The notes below the pieces were generated by a model. It worked only from the letters and a program-made list of their open reading frames with translations, did not search any database and had not been told where the DNA came from. A stretch of DNA of 64,000 nt from NCBI RefSeq assembly GCF_001005825.1, contig NZ_LBHV01000013.1, forward strand, positions 1 through 64,000, in the 5' to 3' direction. This stretch comes from Rhizobium sp. LC145. GTDB lineage: Bacteria; Pseudomonadota; Alphaproteobacteria; Rhizobiales; Rhizobiaceae. Position 1 is the first letter of the stretch, and every line of letters begins with the position of its first letter. Made by a program: the position numbers and the translations under genes. Positions 29,984 to 37,660 of this stretch are shown piece after piece.

Positions 29984-30909
29984 CGGAGGATATCAACAAA
30001 CATGAATTCGGCGGCCAACACACCGACATCAAACTCGAGATTGTCGAAAGATATCTAAAGCGATACTCGGCCGCACTGCACACATGGTGCAACGATGTCT
30101 GGTATATCGACGCGTTTGCTGGAACCGGCAGTCGTACCGTTCGTATCAAAGCTCGCGATGGCGACCTCTTCGAAGAACCTGCTCCAGAGTATGTCGAACA
30201 GCGCAGAGGGTCGGCGACAATTGCGCTAGACATCCAACCTCAGTTCGAACGCCTCGTGTTCATGGATTTGAAACCGAGGCATGTTGCAGCTCTAAACCTC
30301 ATCAAAGACGCAAATCCTCATAGAACAATCGATGTCCTGCAGGGGGACGCAAACGAGCTGATCCGTAGGGAGATTGACATAAACGGCTGGAAATCAAGGC
30401 GTGCCGTTATGTTCCTTGATCCATATGGGATGGAGGTAGAATGGGAGACGCTGAAAATGATCGCAGCTACGAAGGCGATCGACGTCTGGTACCTGTTCCC
30501 GTTGTCTGGCTTGTACCGCCAGGCAGCTCGCAACATGTCAAAAATCGATGAGACCAAGGCAAGAGCGATAACGAGAATGCTAGGCACAGAAGCCTGGAGG
30601 GAGGAGCTTTACTCTGAAGCACCACCCGCCGGGGATCTTCTGGCATTTCTCGAGCCTCAAGAAGTGCTCCAACGAAATGCTGATGTGGCGGGCCTAGAGA
30701 GGGACGTCCGGGAGCGGCTACTGACCATCTTTCCAGAGGTCCTAGAGCCGTATGCACTGCCGCCGGTTGAGCGCCCGCAGAAGTTTTCTCTCTTCTGCGC
30801 TATATCTAACCCTTCCGAGAAGGCCGTCGCACTGGCTCGGCAGTTTGGAGACGATATCACAAGGTCGGTGCTGCCAAGTGGGGCATTTCGTCGTACGTCC
30901 GACCGTTAA
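29980..30909 (+). CDS. tcmP: Three-Cys-motif partner protein TcmP
   Basis: 309 residues. KLEIVERYLKRYSAAL, then YIDAFAGTGSR (residues 43-52, a Rossmann methyltransferase-like motif I), FMDLKPRH, and VMFLDPYGMEVEW (motif IV-like DPYG, 147-150), the pattern of the three-Cys-motif partner family. Known members sit beside a DUF5131/Gp37-Gp68 protein with a three-Cys motif on mobile elements; their reaction is not known. Here it converges with that partner, overlapping by 53 bp at the 3' ends. Start may be GTG 29980, coupled to the upstream gene. Confidence 0.87.
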   Translation: MTEDINKHEFGGQHTDIKLEIVERYLKRYSAALHTWCNDVWYIDAFAGTGSRTVRIKARDGDLFEEPAPEYVEQRRGSATIALDIQPQFERLVFMDLKPRHVAALNLIKDANPHRTIDVLQGDANELIRREIDINGWKSRRAVMFLDPYGMEVEWETLKMIAATKAIDVWYLFPLSGLYRQAARNMSKIDETKARAITRMLGTEAWREELYSEAPPAGDLLAFLEPQEVLQRNADVAGLERDVRERLLTIFPEVLEPYALPPVERPQKFSLFCAISNPSEKAVALARQFGDDITRSVLPSGAFRRTSDR

Positions 30910-31618
30910 GCTCGCGGCCCGCGGCCTTCTTGTTCTTTCCGCCCCACTGCTTGAAAAAAAAGGCGGTGCCGTGATCACGGCACATGCGTTCGATCTCGTG
31001 AACCCATGCTGGATCCATATGCCGTGCCTGTGGGCCGGACTCGCCGCCGACTATCGCCCAATGAACGTCCTTCAAGCTTGCACCAGCGACTGAACCTATC
31101 AACGGCTCGAAGGAAGCAAATCGCACAGCGGCGGGAACTGCTCTCAGTTCATCGAGACGATGAAGAACTCGGCCGTCCTCTACGCTCGTACCTAGCCATA
31201 CATTCGGAAGAATTTTGAATTCCTTCCCCGGAAGGATTTCCGCCATCCGATCCGGCCGCTTCGTGAGGATCTGGTACGTGTGCTGCGGCGTGGTTTCCAT
31301 CGTCTTCCAGACGGCAGCGATGAAATCGACCGGAACATCAGAGTGAAATAGATCAGACATCGAGTTGACGAACACAAGCCGCGGTTTAGACCACTTTGCC
31401 GGCACATCCAGGGATTTCCAGTCGAGGTTTATCTTGCCGGTCCACTTAGCGCGACCGCCGCTTTTGCGCGTAAGACCTACATACTTTTCGGAGCCCATGG
31501 CTTCCAGCCGTGCTGCCATCCGCATTGCATAGCAGTTCGTGCAGCCGGCGGTGAGTATCGTGCAGCCCGCGACTGGGTTCCACGTCGCATCGGTCCATTC
31601 GATTGAAGTTTCTGCCAT
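30857..31618 (-). CDS. DUF5131 (phage Gp37/Gp68) three-Cys-motif protein
   Basis: 253 residues. IEWTDATWNPVAGC (Cys19) and AGCTNCYA (Cys26, Cys29) give the Cx6Cx2C motif of this family, resembling an iron-sulfur or radical-SAM-type cluster site. Further landmarks: RLVFVNSMSDLFHSDVP, ILTKRPDRM, WLGTSVEDG, FEPLIG, WAIVGGESGP and FFFKQWGG, all family hallmarks. Function unknown; found with TcmP. AAAGGG precedes ATG 31618. It is transcribed against the repressor direction. Confidence 0.92.
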   Translation of the reverse strand: MAETSIEWTDATWNPVAGCTILTAGCTNCYAMRMAARLEAMGSEKYVGLTRKSGGRAKWTGKINLDWKSLDVPAKWSKPRLVFVNSMSDLFHSDVPVDFIAAVWKTMETTPQHTYQILTKRPDRMAEILPGKEFKILPNVWLGTSVEDGRVLHRLDELRAVPAAVRFASFEPLIGSVAGASLKDVHWAIVGGESGPQARHMDPAWVHEIERMCRDHGTAFFFKQWGGKNKKAAGRELNGRTYDEMPHLAAPTL

Positions 31619-31835
31619 GGCGGACCCTTTCTTTGATGTTCGCCATTGTATCAGAATCGGTAAATTTTCCGAGAATTTTTACAAGGCTTCGCTGAAATAT
31701 ATTTTCATATCAATCTCTTAGCTATGCATAGTTTACAATACTTGCGGCAATGTGCCGAATGTCGGCAGCGGGTCCCCGCGACTCGCAACAGGTACCTGCA
31801 CGTTGTTCGGAATCCTTCTATAAGCGCGTTCTAGG

Positions 31836-31940
31836 ATGAAAATCACTCGCCACCGTACCGAAATCGCGGCACCTGACCTCGTTACGAAGCCCATAGCGTG
31901 CGATGTCTGTGATCTGCTTCATGCGCAGATCCCCTCCTGA
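31836..31940 (+). CDS. Possible 34-residue peptide gene or small RNA before a terminator
   Basis: A frame from ATG 31836 to TGA 31938-31940 encodes 34 residues with a CDVCDLLH end. TATAAG at 31819-31824 could be a -10 (no clear -35), placing the RNA start a few bases before the ATG; a strong terminator begins 4 bp after the stop. The transcript of ~140 bases could be a short message or an sRNA. The rest of 31619-31835 is AT-rich upstream sequence in which I see no gene. Confidence 0.35.
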   Translation: MKITRHRTEIAAPDLVTKPIACDVCDLLHAQIPS

Positions 31941-31943
31941 CCT

Positions 31944-31975
31944 ACCCCGCCGGCGTTCGGTGGGGTGTTTTTTTT
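31944..31975 (+). terminator. Strong intrinsic terminator in the repressor interval
   Basis: Nine-base stem (ACCCCGCCG with CGGTGGGGT, one G.T pair) with a 5-base loop, one G, then eight T. Plus-strand orientation. No recognised plus-strand gene ends here except the possible 34-codon frame, so it implies a short transcript from upstream. Confidence 0.85.
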
Positions 31976-32035
31976 GGCAACAGCATTGCCTGGGGTCCGC
32001 TGACCCTGCTTAGGAAGGGTGATCGACACGAGACG

Positions 32036-32434
32036 TCAGGAGGAAGCGAGGTGAGATTGAGGCTCAGCCTGTTGTTCCAATTGATCAAACGCGGTGGGAT
32101 CTAGCGTTATGCCAAGGCGCTTGCGATGGCCACTCGCCCAGGCAAGAGCGTTTTCTCGGATTAGAAATTCGCGCTCATCGACCAGGCCGTCGTTAACTCG
32201 AACGAGCCATTTGTCTCCGTTACGGAGCACTTCAACTGACGGCATGGGAATTGATCCGGCTAGGTGCTGAAGACCAGATTGGCACCAATCCGTCTGACTG
32301 TCGAATCGTTTTAGATGTTGCCGGCTAAGGGCCGTTTGAGCCAACGCATGTATTCGCTCCCCATCTTCTGTCTCAACCTTCTCTGTCAGAGGTGATTTCG
32401 TTCCTGAAGGATGGTGAGGGAGGGTTCCGGTCAA
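32036..32434 (-). CDS. Protein of unknown function in the repressor interval
   Basis: 132 residues as drawn; an internal ATG at residue 64 opens a 69-residue form whose sequence (VEVLRNGDKWLVRVNDGLVD, EFLIRENALAWASGHRKRLG) is the best-conserved-looking part. Likely a small alpha/beta protein. Minus strand, with the left early promoter 250 bp upstream reading the other way. Start and function uncertain. Confidence 0.45.
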   Translation of the reverse strand: MTGTLPHHPSGTKSPLTEKVETEDGERIHALAQTALSRQHLKRFDSQTDWCQSGLQHLAGSIPMPSVEVLRNGDKWLVRVNDGLVDEREFLIRENALAWASGHRKRLGITLDPTAFDQLEQQAEPQSHLASS

Positions 32435-32834
32435 AGCTCCCCCTACCCCTCAGAACACGAATGTCCCGAAAGGCAGGGAGAGCGTTTGACGCATCCTGAA
32501 GGCCGGAGCCGGGATGGGACACGTGTCAGGACGCCTCTCGGCTAATCCGTCCTCATTTTCTGGCAGCACAGTAGGACTTACGCTCCCCGCGCCTCGGGCT
32601 TCACCAGCTCGGGAGTTGCACCCGGTCGCCCGTCGATGGGCATAGGGATAAACTCACAAATCCTACTTCGTCAAACAAAAAGTAGGATGCATCCCACTTT
32701 CCTCTTGATCAGTGGGAAGTTTCCTACTATAACCATCTCATCAGCCGCCCCGAATGATCTGCCTCGGCACGAAGAAACGGGACGGCGCCAGCGGGCCGAG
32801 TTCGAGTACCCGCGCAGAGTTGAGGATGGGGAAC
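32435..32834. other. Intergenic region before the rightward early operon
   Basis: No gene recognised. The right part (32,660-32,733) holds the oL-like operators and promoter; a half-site TCCTACTT lies at 32661-32668. The left part (32,435-32,640) shows no clear repeat, RNA or frame longer than a few codons and probably contains the promoter of the minus-strand gene ending at 32036. Confidence 0.6.
32681..32733 (+). promoter_or_regulatory. Rightward early promoter with two operators (oL-like)
   Basis: AGTAGGATGCATCCCACT at 32681-32698 is identical to the first operator near the repressor; in fact 20 bases match (AGTAGGATGCATCCCACTTT). AGTGGGAAGTTTCCTACT at 32711-32728 has the same core. TTGATC (32705-32710), 17 bp, TATAAC (32728-32733) form a good promoter whose spacer is the second operator, so bound repressor would block it directly. 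It drives the recombination and integrase operon. Confidence 0.85.
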
Positions 32835-33266
32835 ATGGAAAACCGCAAGCATCCGATTGAAGCAAACGAGACCCTGGTGGCGGTCGTTTGCAGCGCGCGC
32901 ATCCAGCGCAAGTACCTCACCGAGAGCGCCTTCTTCGGCAAGGCCATGAAGATCGCCGACGTGCTCGATGAGCTTTCCGACGACGAGATCGTCACCGTCC
33001 TTCGGGTGAATACCGAGACCTGGGCGGCGGAAGACATCACCGAGTATTGCGCCCGCCAGTATCTCTACGACCGCGATGGGCGCGGCCTTGGTGTCGAACT
33101 CGATGATGAGGACGGCTTTCCGGCCTTCGTTCGCAACAGCAAGGAGTGGGCGCTCTGGAAGGATGATCTGGAAGCTGCCGCGCCGGTCCAGCCCGATCCC
33201 GACCGCCGTCACGACGAGCGCCGCGACCATCAGGCTATGGGGTGGGTAGAGGGGGCTTCGCTATGA
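32835..33266 (+). CDS. First protein of the rightward early operon
   Basis: 143 residues from ATG 32835 (GGGGAAC before it); an ATG at 32826 is also in frame. Conserved-looking segments: ANETLVAVVCSARIQRKYL, DVLDELSDDEIVTVLRV and DITEYCARQYLYDRDGRG, followed by an acidic, charged end. Lambda encodes an antiterminator in this place, but no arginine-rich motif is seen here. Function unknown. Confidence 0.68.
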   Translation: MENRKHPIEANETLVAVVCSARIQRKYLTESAFFGKAMKIADVLDELSDDEIVTVLRVNTETWAAEDITEYCARQYLYDRDGRGLGVELDDEDGFPAFVRNSKEWALWKDDLEAAAPVQPDPDRRHDERRDHQAMGWVEGASL

Positions 33267-33643
33267 GCAAGCACACTCCCGGCCCTTGGTCCTTCCGCAC
33301 CGACGCGCGCACCGGCGACAACGGCATCATGGCCGATGGAACAGGTGTGTTCGTCGAGGCCTTCGCGGAAATCCGTCACAGCGGCGAAAACGCACGGGAT
33401 GAAGCTTTGGCCAACGCCCGCCTGATCGCCGCCGCTCCTGATCTGCTGCAGGCGCTAGAAGATCTGCTCCACGCTTATTCGGAGCCAGACCGTCGTCTGT
33501 GCTGCGACGGCCGGGACTGTGGCTGCATGGGCTCTACAGTTCACCAACAGGCCGAGCATTACGCTCGCTTAGCCATAGCAAAAGCAGAAGGCCGCTCCGA
33601 ATCCCTCCCCCTCTCCAAAGGACAGGAGGAAGGCAATGGGTGA
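33263..33643 (+). CDS. Conserved phage hypothetical protein
   Basis: 126 residues, ATGA-coupled to the upstream gene. MSKHTPGPWSF start, ARDEALANARLIAAAPDLLQ and CCDGRDCGCMGSTVHQQAEH are the hallmarks of a very common phage protein seen in recombination operons (TPGPW...ANARLIAAAPDLL). Its function is unknown; the cysteine cluster could hold metal. Confidence 0.8.
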   Translation: MSKHTPGPWSFRTDARTGDNGIMADGTGVFVEAFAEIRHSGENARDEALANARLIAAAPDLLQALEDLLHAYSEPDRRLCCDGRDCGCMGSTVHQQAEHYARLAIAKAEGRSESLPLSKGQEEGNG

Positions 33644-34151
33644 GATCAAGCACAACGATCTTGAGGAATCCATCCGCCTAGCTGAGATCGGGGAATATCT
33701 CTACAACCGCTCGTACAGCTACGGCAACGGCTACGATGAGCCCCGCGAATTCGGGATCGAGTGGCAATGGCAACAGTCCAAGCCGAATGAGTTCGGTCAG
33801 GGCGCCCTTTTGGCCGAGGCCGTCAAGTGGCATTCCGACATGGCCGAAGACGGTCTCAGCACCGAAGCGACTAAGCTGCGAGCTTCCATTGAGAAGAATG
33901 CGAAAACGCTTGAACACTGGCGTCAGGAGGTCGGCAAGCTTCATTCGCAGATCGCCTCCCACACGTCTGCGCTGGCGGAAAGGGATGCGCGTATTGCCGA
34001 GCTTGAGGCGGCGCTGAAATCGGCGGAAGACGCTTTATTTTGGTCCGCGCGTCAGCATCACGAATACGGGAACAGCAGAGCGCAGAAAGCAACAGAGCTT
34101 TCCGCTCATTCCGCCCGCGCCGCTCTCGCCAGGGAGCAGGCCGATGCGTGA
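33636..34151 (+). CDS. Coiled-coil early protein
   Basis: 171 residues. N-terminal region with YLYNRSYSYGNGYDEP and a FGIEWQWQQSKPNEFGQGAL segment, then a coiled coil (residues ~75-130) and a helical Ala-rich end. Eight-base overlap with the gene before and after. Function unknown. Confidence 0.6.
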   Translation: MGEIKHNDLEESIRLAEIGEYLYNRSYSYGNGYDEPREFGIEWQWQQSKPNEFGQGALLAEAVKWHSDMAEDGLSTEATKLRASIEKNAKTLEHWRQEVGKLHSQIASHTSALAERDARIAELEAALKSAEDALFWSARQHHEYGNSRAQKATELSAHSARAALAREQADA

Positions 34152-34356
34152 CGCCCTCTCCGCCCTCAACCGCGCCCGCGAGATCAACGCCCGCATTGAA
34201 GCCAAGCGGGCCGAGGCAATCCACGCAATCAACCAGGCGGTGACGCTGATCCTCGCGCTCTGCACCGTCGCCTTTTCATTCCTCGTGTTCGGCCTGCCCG
34301 AACAGCAGCGGCTCGACCGCGAAAATCAGGAACAGGTGGCGACATGGGCGAAGTGA
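34144..34356 (+). CDS. Small single-pass membrane protein
   Basis: 70 residues: an amphipathic basic helix (RAREINARIEAKRAEAIHAI), one membrane segment (AVTLILALCTVAFSFLVFGL) and a charged end. A cytoplasmic helix followed by a membrane anchor in the early-left-like operon could be a regulator of host membrane processes. Family not recognised. Confidence 0.6.
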   Translation: MRDALSALNRAREINARIEAKRAEAIHAINQAVTLILALCTVAFSFLVFGLPEQQRLDRENQEQVATWAK

Positions 34357-35201
34357 TCGACCCGGCGGGACCGGAAATCTCAATCGGGACAGCCGCAACC
34401 GGCGTCCTCGCAAAAGCAAAACAAGCCATGGAGGCAAGACAGATGGCAAACGCAGTTGAAATCCAGCGTCCGGGCGAGCAGACGGCAGTGGCGCCGGCGG
34501 CAGCTATGACGCCTATGGAAATGCTCGACCGCGCTGTTTCGCAAGGCGCCTCGGTCGAAACGCTGTCCAAACTGATGGACCTGCAGGAGCGCTGGGAAAA
34601 GAACCAGGCACGCAAGGCGTTTGCTGCGGCAATGTCAGCAGTCAAGGCTGAACTGCCGCGGATCGTCAAAACCCGCAAGGTAGACTTCACCAGCGCCAAG
34701 GGCCGGACCAACTACCAGTACGAAGACCTCGCAGGGATCATGGATCAAGTGGGCCCGGTGCTGTCCCGCCATGGTCTTTCTGTCCGATATCGCACGGTTG
34801 CCGAGCCGAACCAGCCGATATCTGTCACCTGCATCATCGAGCATTCCGACGGCCACCACGAGGAGAACACCCTGATGGCCGGCCGCGACGACAGCGGCAA
34901 CAAGAACAGCATTCAGCAGATCGGTTCCACTGTCACGTACCTCCAGCGCTACACGCTCAAGGCCGCGCTCGGTCTGGCGGCAGCTGCTGACGATGATGGC
35001 TCGAAGGCCGACGATACCGGCACGATCACCGAAGCCGAGCGCGAAATCATCCTCAGCATGATCGATGAGACGGAATCCGACATCGAGAAATTCTGCGCGG
35101 CTCTGCAAATCGAGAGCGTTGCCACGATGCCGGCCGCCAAGTTCCGCCGAGCTGTCGGCATGCTCGAAGCCAAGAAAAAGAAGGTGGCCGCAAATGGATG
35201 A
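34344..35201 (+). CDS. ERF-family single-strand annealing protein
   Basis: 285 residues. Residues ~80-215 form the ERF domain: NQARKAFAAAMSAVKAELP, VDFTSAKGRTNYQYEDLAGI, GLSVRYRT and IQQIGSTVTYLQRYTLKAALGLA. It anneals complementary strands made by the phage exonuclease, the Rec-beta type function. A flexible N-terminus (1-60) is unusual; an ATG at 34443 could start a shorter form. The next gene encodes the exonuclease, giving a Red-type pair. Confidence 0.88.
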   Translation: MGEVIDPAGPEISIGTAATGVLAKAKQAMEARQMANAVEIQRPGEQTAVAPAAAMTPMEMLDRAVSQGASVETLSKLMDLQERWEKNQARKAFAAAMSAVKAELPRIVKTRKVDFTSAKGRTNYQYEDLAGIMDQVGPVLSRHGLSVRYRTVAEPNQPISVTCIIEHSDGHHEENTLMAGRDDSGNKNSIQQIGSTVTYLQRYTLKAALGLAAAADDDGSKADDTGTITEAEREIILSMIDETESDIEKFCAALQIESVATMPAAKFRRAVGMLEAKKKKVAANG

Positions 35202-35829
35202 GATCATTCAGGGAAGCGCGGAATGGCATGCTCTCCGCTGCGGGAAGGTCACGGCCTCTCGCGTGGCGGACGTTATCACCCGCACCAAGACAGGATGGGG
35301 CGCATCCCGGGCCAACTATGCCGCCGAGCTGATCGCGGAGCGCCTGACGGGTGTTGCGGCCGAAGGCTTCACCAACGCCGCGATGCAGTGGGGCACCGAT
35401 CAGGAGCCGAACGCGCGCATGGCTTACGAGTTCATGCACGACGTCACAGTCGAGCAGATCGCTTTCGTGATTCATCCGTCCATCCCGGATGCCGGCGCGT
35501 CTCCTGACGGCCTTGTGGGCGAAAGCGGGCTGGTGGAGATCAAGTGCCCGAATACCGCAACCCACATCGACACGCTGATCAAGCAGGAGATACCGGCCAA
35601 GTACGTCACGCAGATGATGTGGCAGATGGCCTGCACCGGCCGGCAATGGTGCGATTTCGTCTCCTACGACCCTCGCCTGCCGGAGAGCATGCAGTTGTTC
35701 GTCAAGCGCATTGAGCGGAACGACGACATGATCACCGATCTTGAGGATGCCGTCCGGTTGTTCCTCGATACGGAGGTCGTTTCGAAGGTGGACGCTCTTC
35801 GGAGCATCTACGAGCAGGAGGCCGCATAA
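35194..35829 (+). CDS. YqaJ/lambda exonuclease-type viral recombinase
   Basis: 211 residues from ATG 35194, overlapping ERF by 8 bp. IIQGSAEWHALRCGKVTASR start, then NAAMQWGTDQEPNARMAYE, DAGASPDGLVGESGLVEIKCP (Asp/Glu/Lys of the PD-(D/E)XK nuclease, given only as landmark) and AKYVTQMMWQMACTG. A toroidal 5'-3' exonuclease that supplies 3' single strands to the ERF protein. Active in phage recombination and concatemer formation. Confidence 0.9.
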   Translation: MDEIIQGSAEWHALRCGKVTASRVADVITRTKTGWGASRANYAAELIAERLTGVAAEGFTNAAMQWGTDQEPNARMAYEFMHDVTVEQIAFVIHPSIPDAGASPDGLVGESGLVEIKCPNTATHIDTLIKQEIPAKYVTQMMWQMACTGRQWCDFVSYDPRLPESMQLFVKRIERNDDMITDLEDAVRLFLDTEVVSKVDALRSIYEQEAA

Positions 35830-36626
35830 TGGGTAGGGCTCTTCTCGTTTTGGACGGCCCCAATGAGCGCCGCAAAGCAATCGACTGGATCGGCAAGGCA
35901 CCTGCGGGAACGCGCGTCGAGTTCAAGGCGTCAAGGCGTACCCTGCCGCAGAACGACATGCTCTGGGCACTTCTGACCGAGGTATCTCAGCAGCTCGAGC
36001 ACGGCGGGACCAAATATGAACCGGCGCAATGGAAAGCGATATTCCTTCACGCCTTCGGTCGGGAGGTCAGCTTCCTGCCGAGCCTCGACCGCAAAACATT
36101 CCTACCGCTGGAGCTTTCATCGTCCGACCTGTCAAAGGATGAGATGACCGACTTCATCGAGTTCATCATGAAGGAGGCAGGCGAGCGCGGCGTAGTCTTC
36201 AAGGACCACCGCCAATCTGAACAACCTAATTCCGACGAGCTTTCCCCTCCCTCGTCGGGACCCGCTGATGACGCTCCCCTGCAGTCATCAGCCGCAGCGG
36301 GCGAAGATATCGCTTCCCCATCCCCGTCTTCGCCCGCTGCCACCCCTTCCGATGCCGAATGGCTGAAAACCGCCGCCCGCATGCTGTGGAGCGCCACGCA
36401 TGTCACCGGCGACACTGACGCCGACCTGCATCTCCTCAACAATCAGCGGCTCGCCGTAGGCGATATGGAGGCTACTCCATCACAGCCCGCCAAGGACAAG
36501 GCCGGCTCGATCTATCGCCAGTGCAAGGCCGTGGTCATGTCCGAGGTCGATCGGGCGATCGCGCTCAAGTTCATCGCGAACATGGCCGGCATGGAAGAGA
36601 AGGAACTGGAGGTGTCCAATGGCTGA
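35829..36626 (+). CDS. NinB-like recombination protein with extra C-terminal domain
   Basis: 265 residues. Residues 1-125 follow NinB: RALLVLDGPNERRKAI, FKASRRTLPQNDMLWALLTE, FLHAFGREVSFLPSLDRKTF and LSKDEMTDFIEFIMKEAGERGV. NinB binds single-stranded DNA and aids recombination. A Ser/Pro-rich linker (~130-175) leads to a second helical domain (WLKTAARMLWSATHVTG...VDRAIALKFIANMAG) not present in NinB alone. TGATG/GGATG-type overlap with the exonuclease gene. Confidence 0.82.
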   Translation: MGRALLVLDGPNERRKAIDWIGKAPAGTRVEFKASRRTLPQNDMLWALLTEVSQQLEHGGTKYEPAQWKAIFLHAFGREVSFLPSLDRKTFLPLELSSSDLSKDEMTDFIEFIMKEAGERGVVFKDHRQSEQPNSDELSPPSSGPADDAPLQSSAAAGEDIASPSPSSPAATPSDAEWLKTAARMLWSATHVTGDTDADLHLLNNQRLAVGDMEATPSQPAKDKAGSIYRQCKAVVMSEVDRAIALKFIANMAGMEEKELEVSNG

Positions 36627-36837
36627 ACTCACGACCGTAAACATCAAAAACGTCGTGCAAGGCATGGAGCGCATCAACGATGTTCTTCCCGATGTTAACG
36701 CTGACGCTATGGCCGCCCTCACCTTCGTGCTGGTTGAAACTGCCGTTGAAACTGGCGTCAGCCTGGACGACGTGAAGGCTAATCTTGAGATTGCTTGGCG
36801 GTCGCGCAGCGAAGCGGCAAGGCAGGTGATGTCATGA
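36619..36837 (+). CDS. Small acidic early protein
   Basis: 72 residues (TVNIKNVVQGMERINDVLPD, AMAALTFVLVETAVETGV, ANLEIAWRSRSEAARQV). Helical, no membrane segment. Overlaps both neighbours by a few bases. Function unknown. Confidence 0.55.
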   Translation: MAELTTVNIKNVVQGMERINDVLPDVNADAMAALTFVLVETAVETGVSLDDVKANLEIAWRSRSEAARQVMS

Positions 36838-37067
36838 GCCGCTTCGAAGACACCATGGCCCAGAGCCGTTCCATGGCAGCCGTCAACATGATGCGGGATA
36901 CGGATAAGTTCGTCCGTCGGCTCTACCAGTCGCGCCAGCCTCTCGGCACGGCCAATGCCGACCTGGAGCGGCACATGCTCGCGGAAGGGCTCGTATACCG
37001 CAAGGACGGCCCATTGCTCCGCCTGACCCCGAAGGGGAAGGAACTCGCGCGGGAGATCGGGGCATGA
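36834..37067 (+). CDS. Small protein with winged-helix-like end
   Basis: 77 residues from ATG 36834 (ATGA overlap). The C-terminal part, ADLERHMLAEGLVYRKDGPLL (given as landmark) and LRLTPKGKELAREIG, has the look of the wing and third helix of a small winged-helix domain. Could be a DNA-binding early regulator. Family not recognised. Confidence 0.55.
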   Translation: MSRFEDTMAQSRSMAAVNMMRDTDKFVRRLYQSRQPLGTANADLERHMLAEGLVYRKDGPLLRLTPKGKELAREIGA

Positions 37068-37660
37068 TCGAAGCATTCCCACTCGCATGGCCTCAACATC
37101 GCTTGCGGACCAAGTTACCGATTAAAGCAGCCTTCAACACAAGAGGCAGACCGTTGACCGTCGCTGACGCGATCGGCCGGCTTCAAGGAGAGCTCGACCG
37201 CTTGGGAGCGTCTGGTTACGTTTTGTCGTCAAACCTGCAGCTTCGCCTTGATGGCTTACCACGATCCGGGCAGGCCGAACCTCTGGACCGCGGCGTCGCT
37301 CTATACTTCAACATCGGTGGCGAACCTCATTGCCTTCCTTGTGACCGATACGATCGGGTGGCTGATAATGTTGCGGCGATTGCCAAGCACATTGAGGCTA
37401 CCCGAGCAATTGAGCGTTACGGAGTGGCAAACCTCAAGGAGATGTTCGCAGGCTTCACCGCCCTTCCCTCGCCGGGGGCCAAGAAAAGCTGGCGGGAGGT
37501 CTTCGGCTACCACGGCACCCAAATGCCTACGGCCGCCGAACTCAACCGGACATGGCGTAATCTCGCCGGCAAGCGCCACCCGGACGCCGGAGGCAGCCAC
37601 GAACTCATGGCTGAACTCAATGCCGCGCGCGCCGAGGCCTTGAAGGAGATCAAGGGATGA
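37064..37660 (+). CDS. J-domain protein of phage
   Basis: 198 residues. N-terminal region with RLRTKLPIKAAFNTRGRP and YFNIGGEPHCLPCDRYD; C-terminal 50 residues hold ELNRTWRNLAGKRHPDAGGS and LMAELNAARAEAL, a DnaJ-type J domain with the HPD motif (H172-P-D). J domains recruit DnaK. A J domain at the C-terminus is unusual and points to a phage-specific DnaK adaptor, perhaps in replication complex disassembly as lambda uses DnaJ/DnaK. ATGA overlaps at both ends. Confidence 0.85.
   Translation: MIEAFPLAWPQHRLRTKLPIKAAFNTRGRPLTVADAIGRLQGELDRLGASGYVLSSNLQLRLDGLPRSGQAEPLDRGVALYFNIGGEPHCLPCDRYDRVADNVAAIAKHIEATRAIERYGVANLKEMFAGFTALPSPGAKKSWREVFGYHGTQMPTAAELNRTWRNLAGKRHPDAGGSHELMAELNAARAEALKEIKG

Noticed and set aside
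28529-32728. Repeated 18-20-mers as a CRISPR-like or transposon repeat
   Set aside because: The repeats are palindromic, lie in promoters and have no regular spacers; they are operators. No CRISPR array was seen anywhere in the window.
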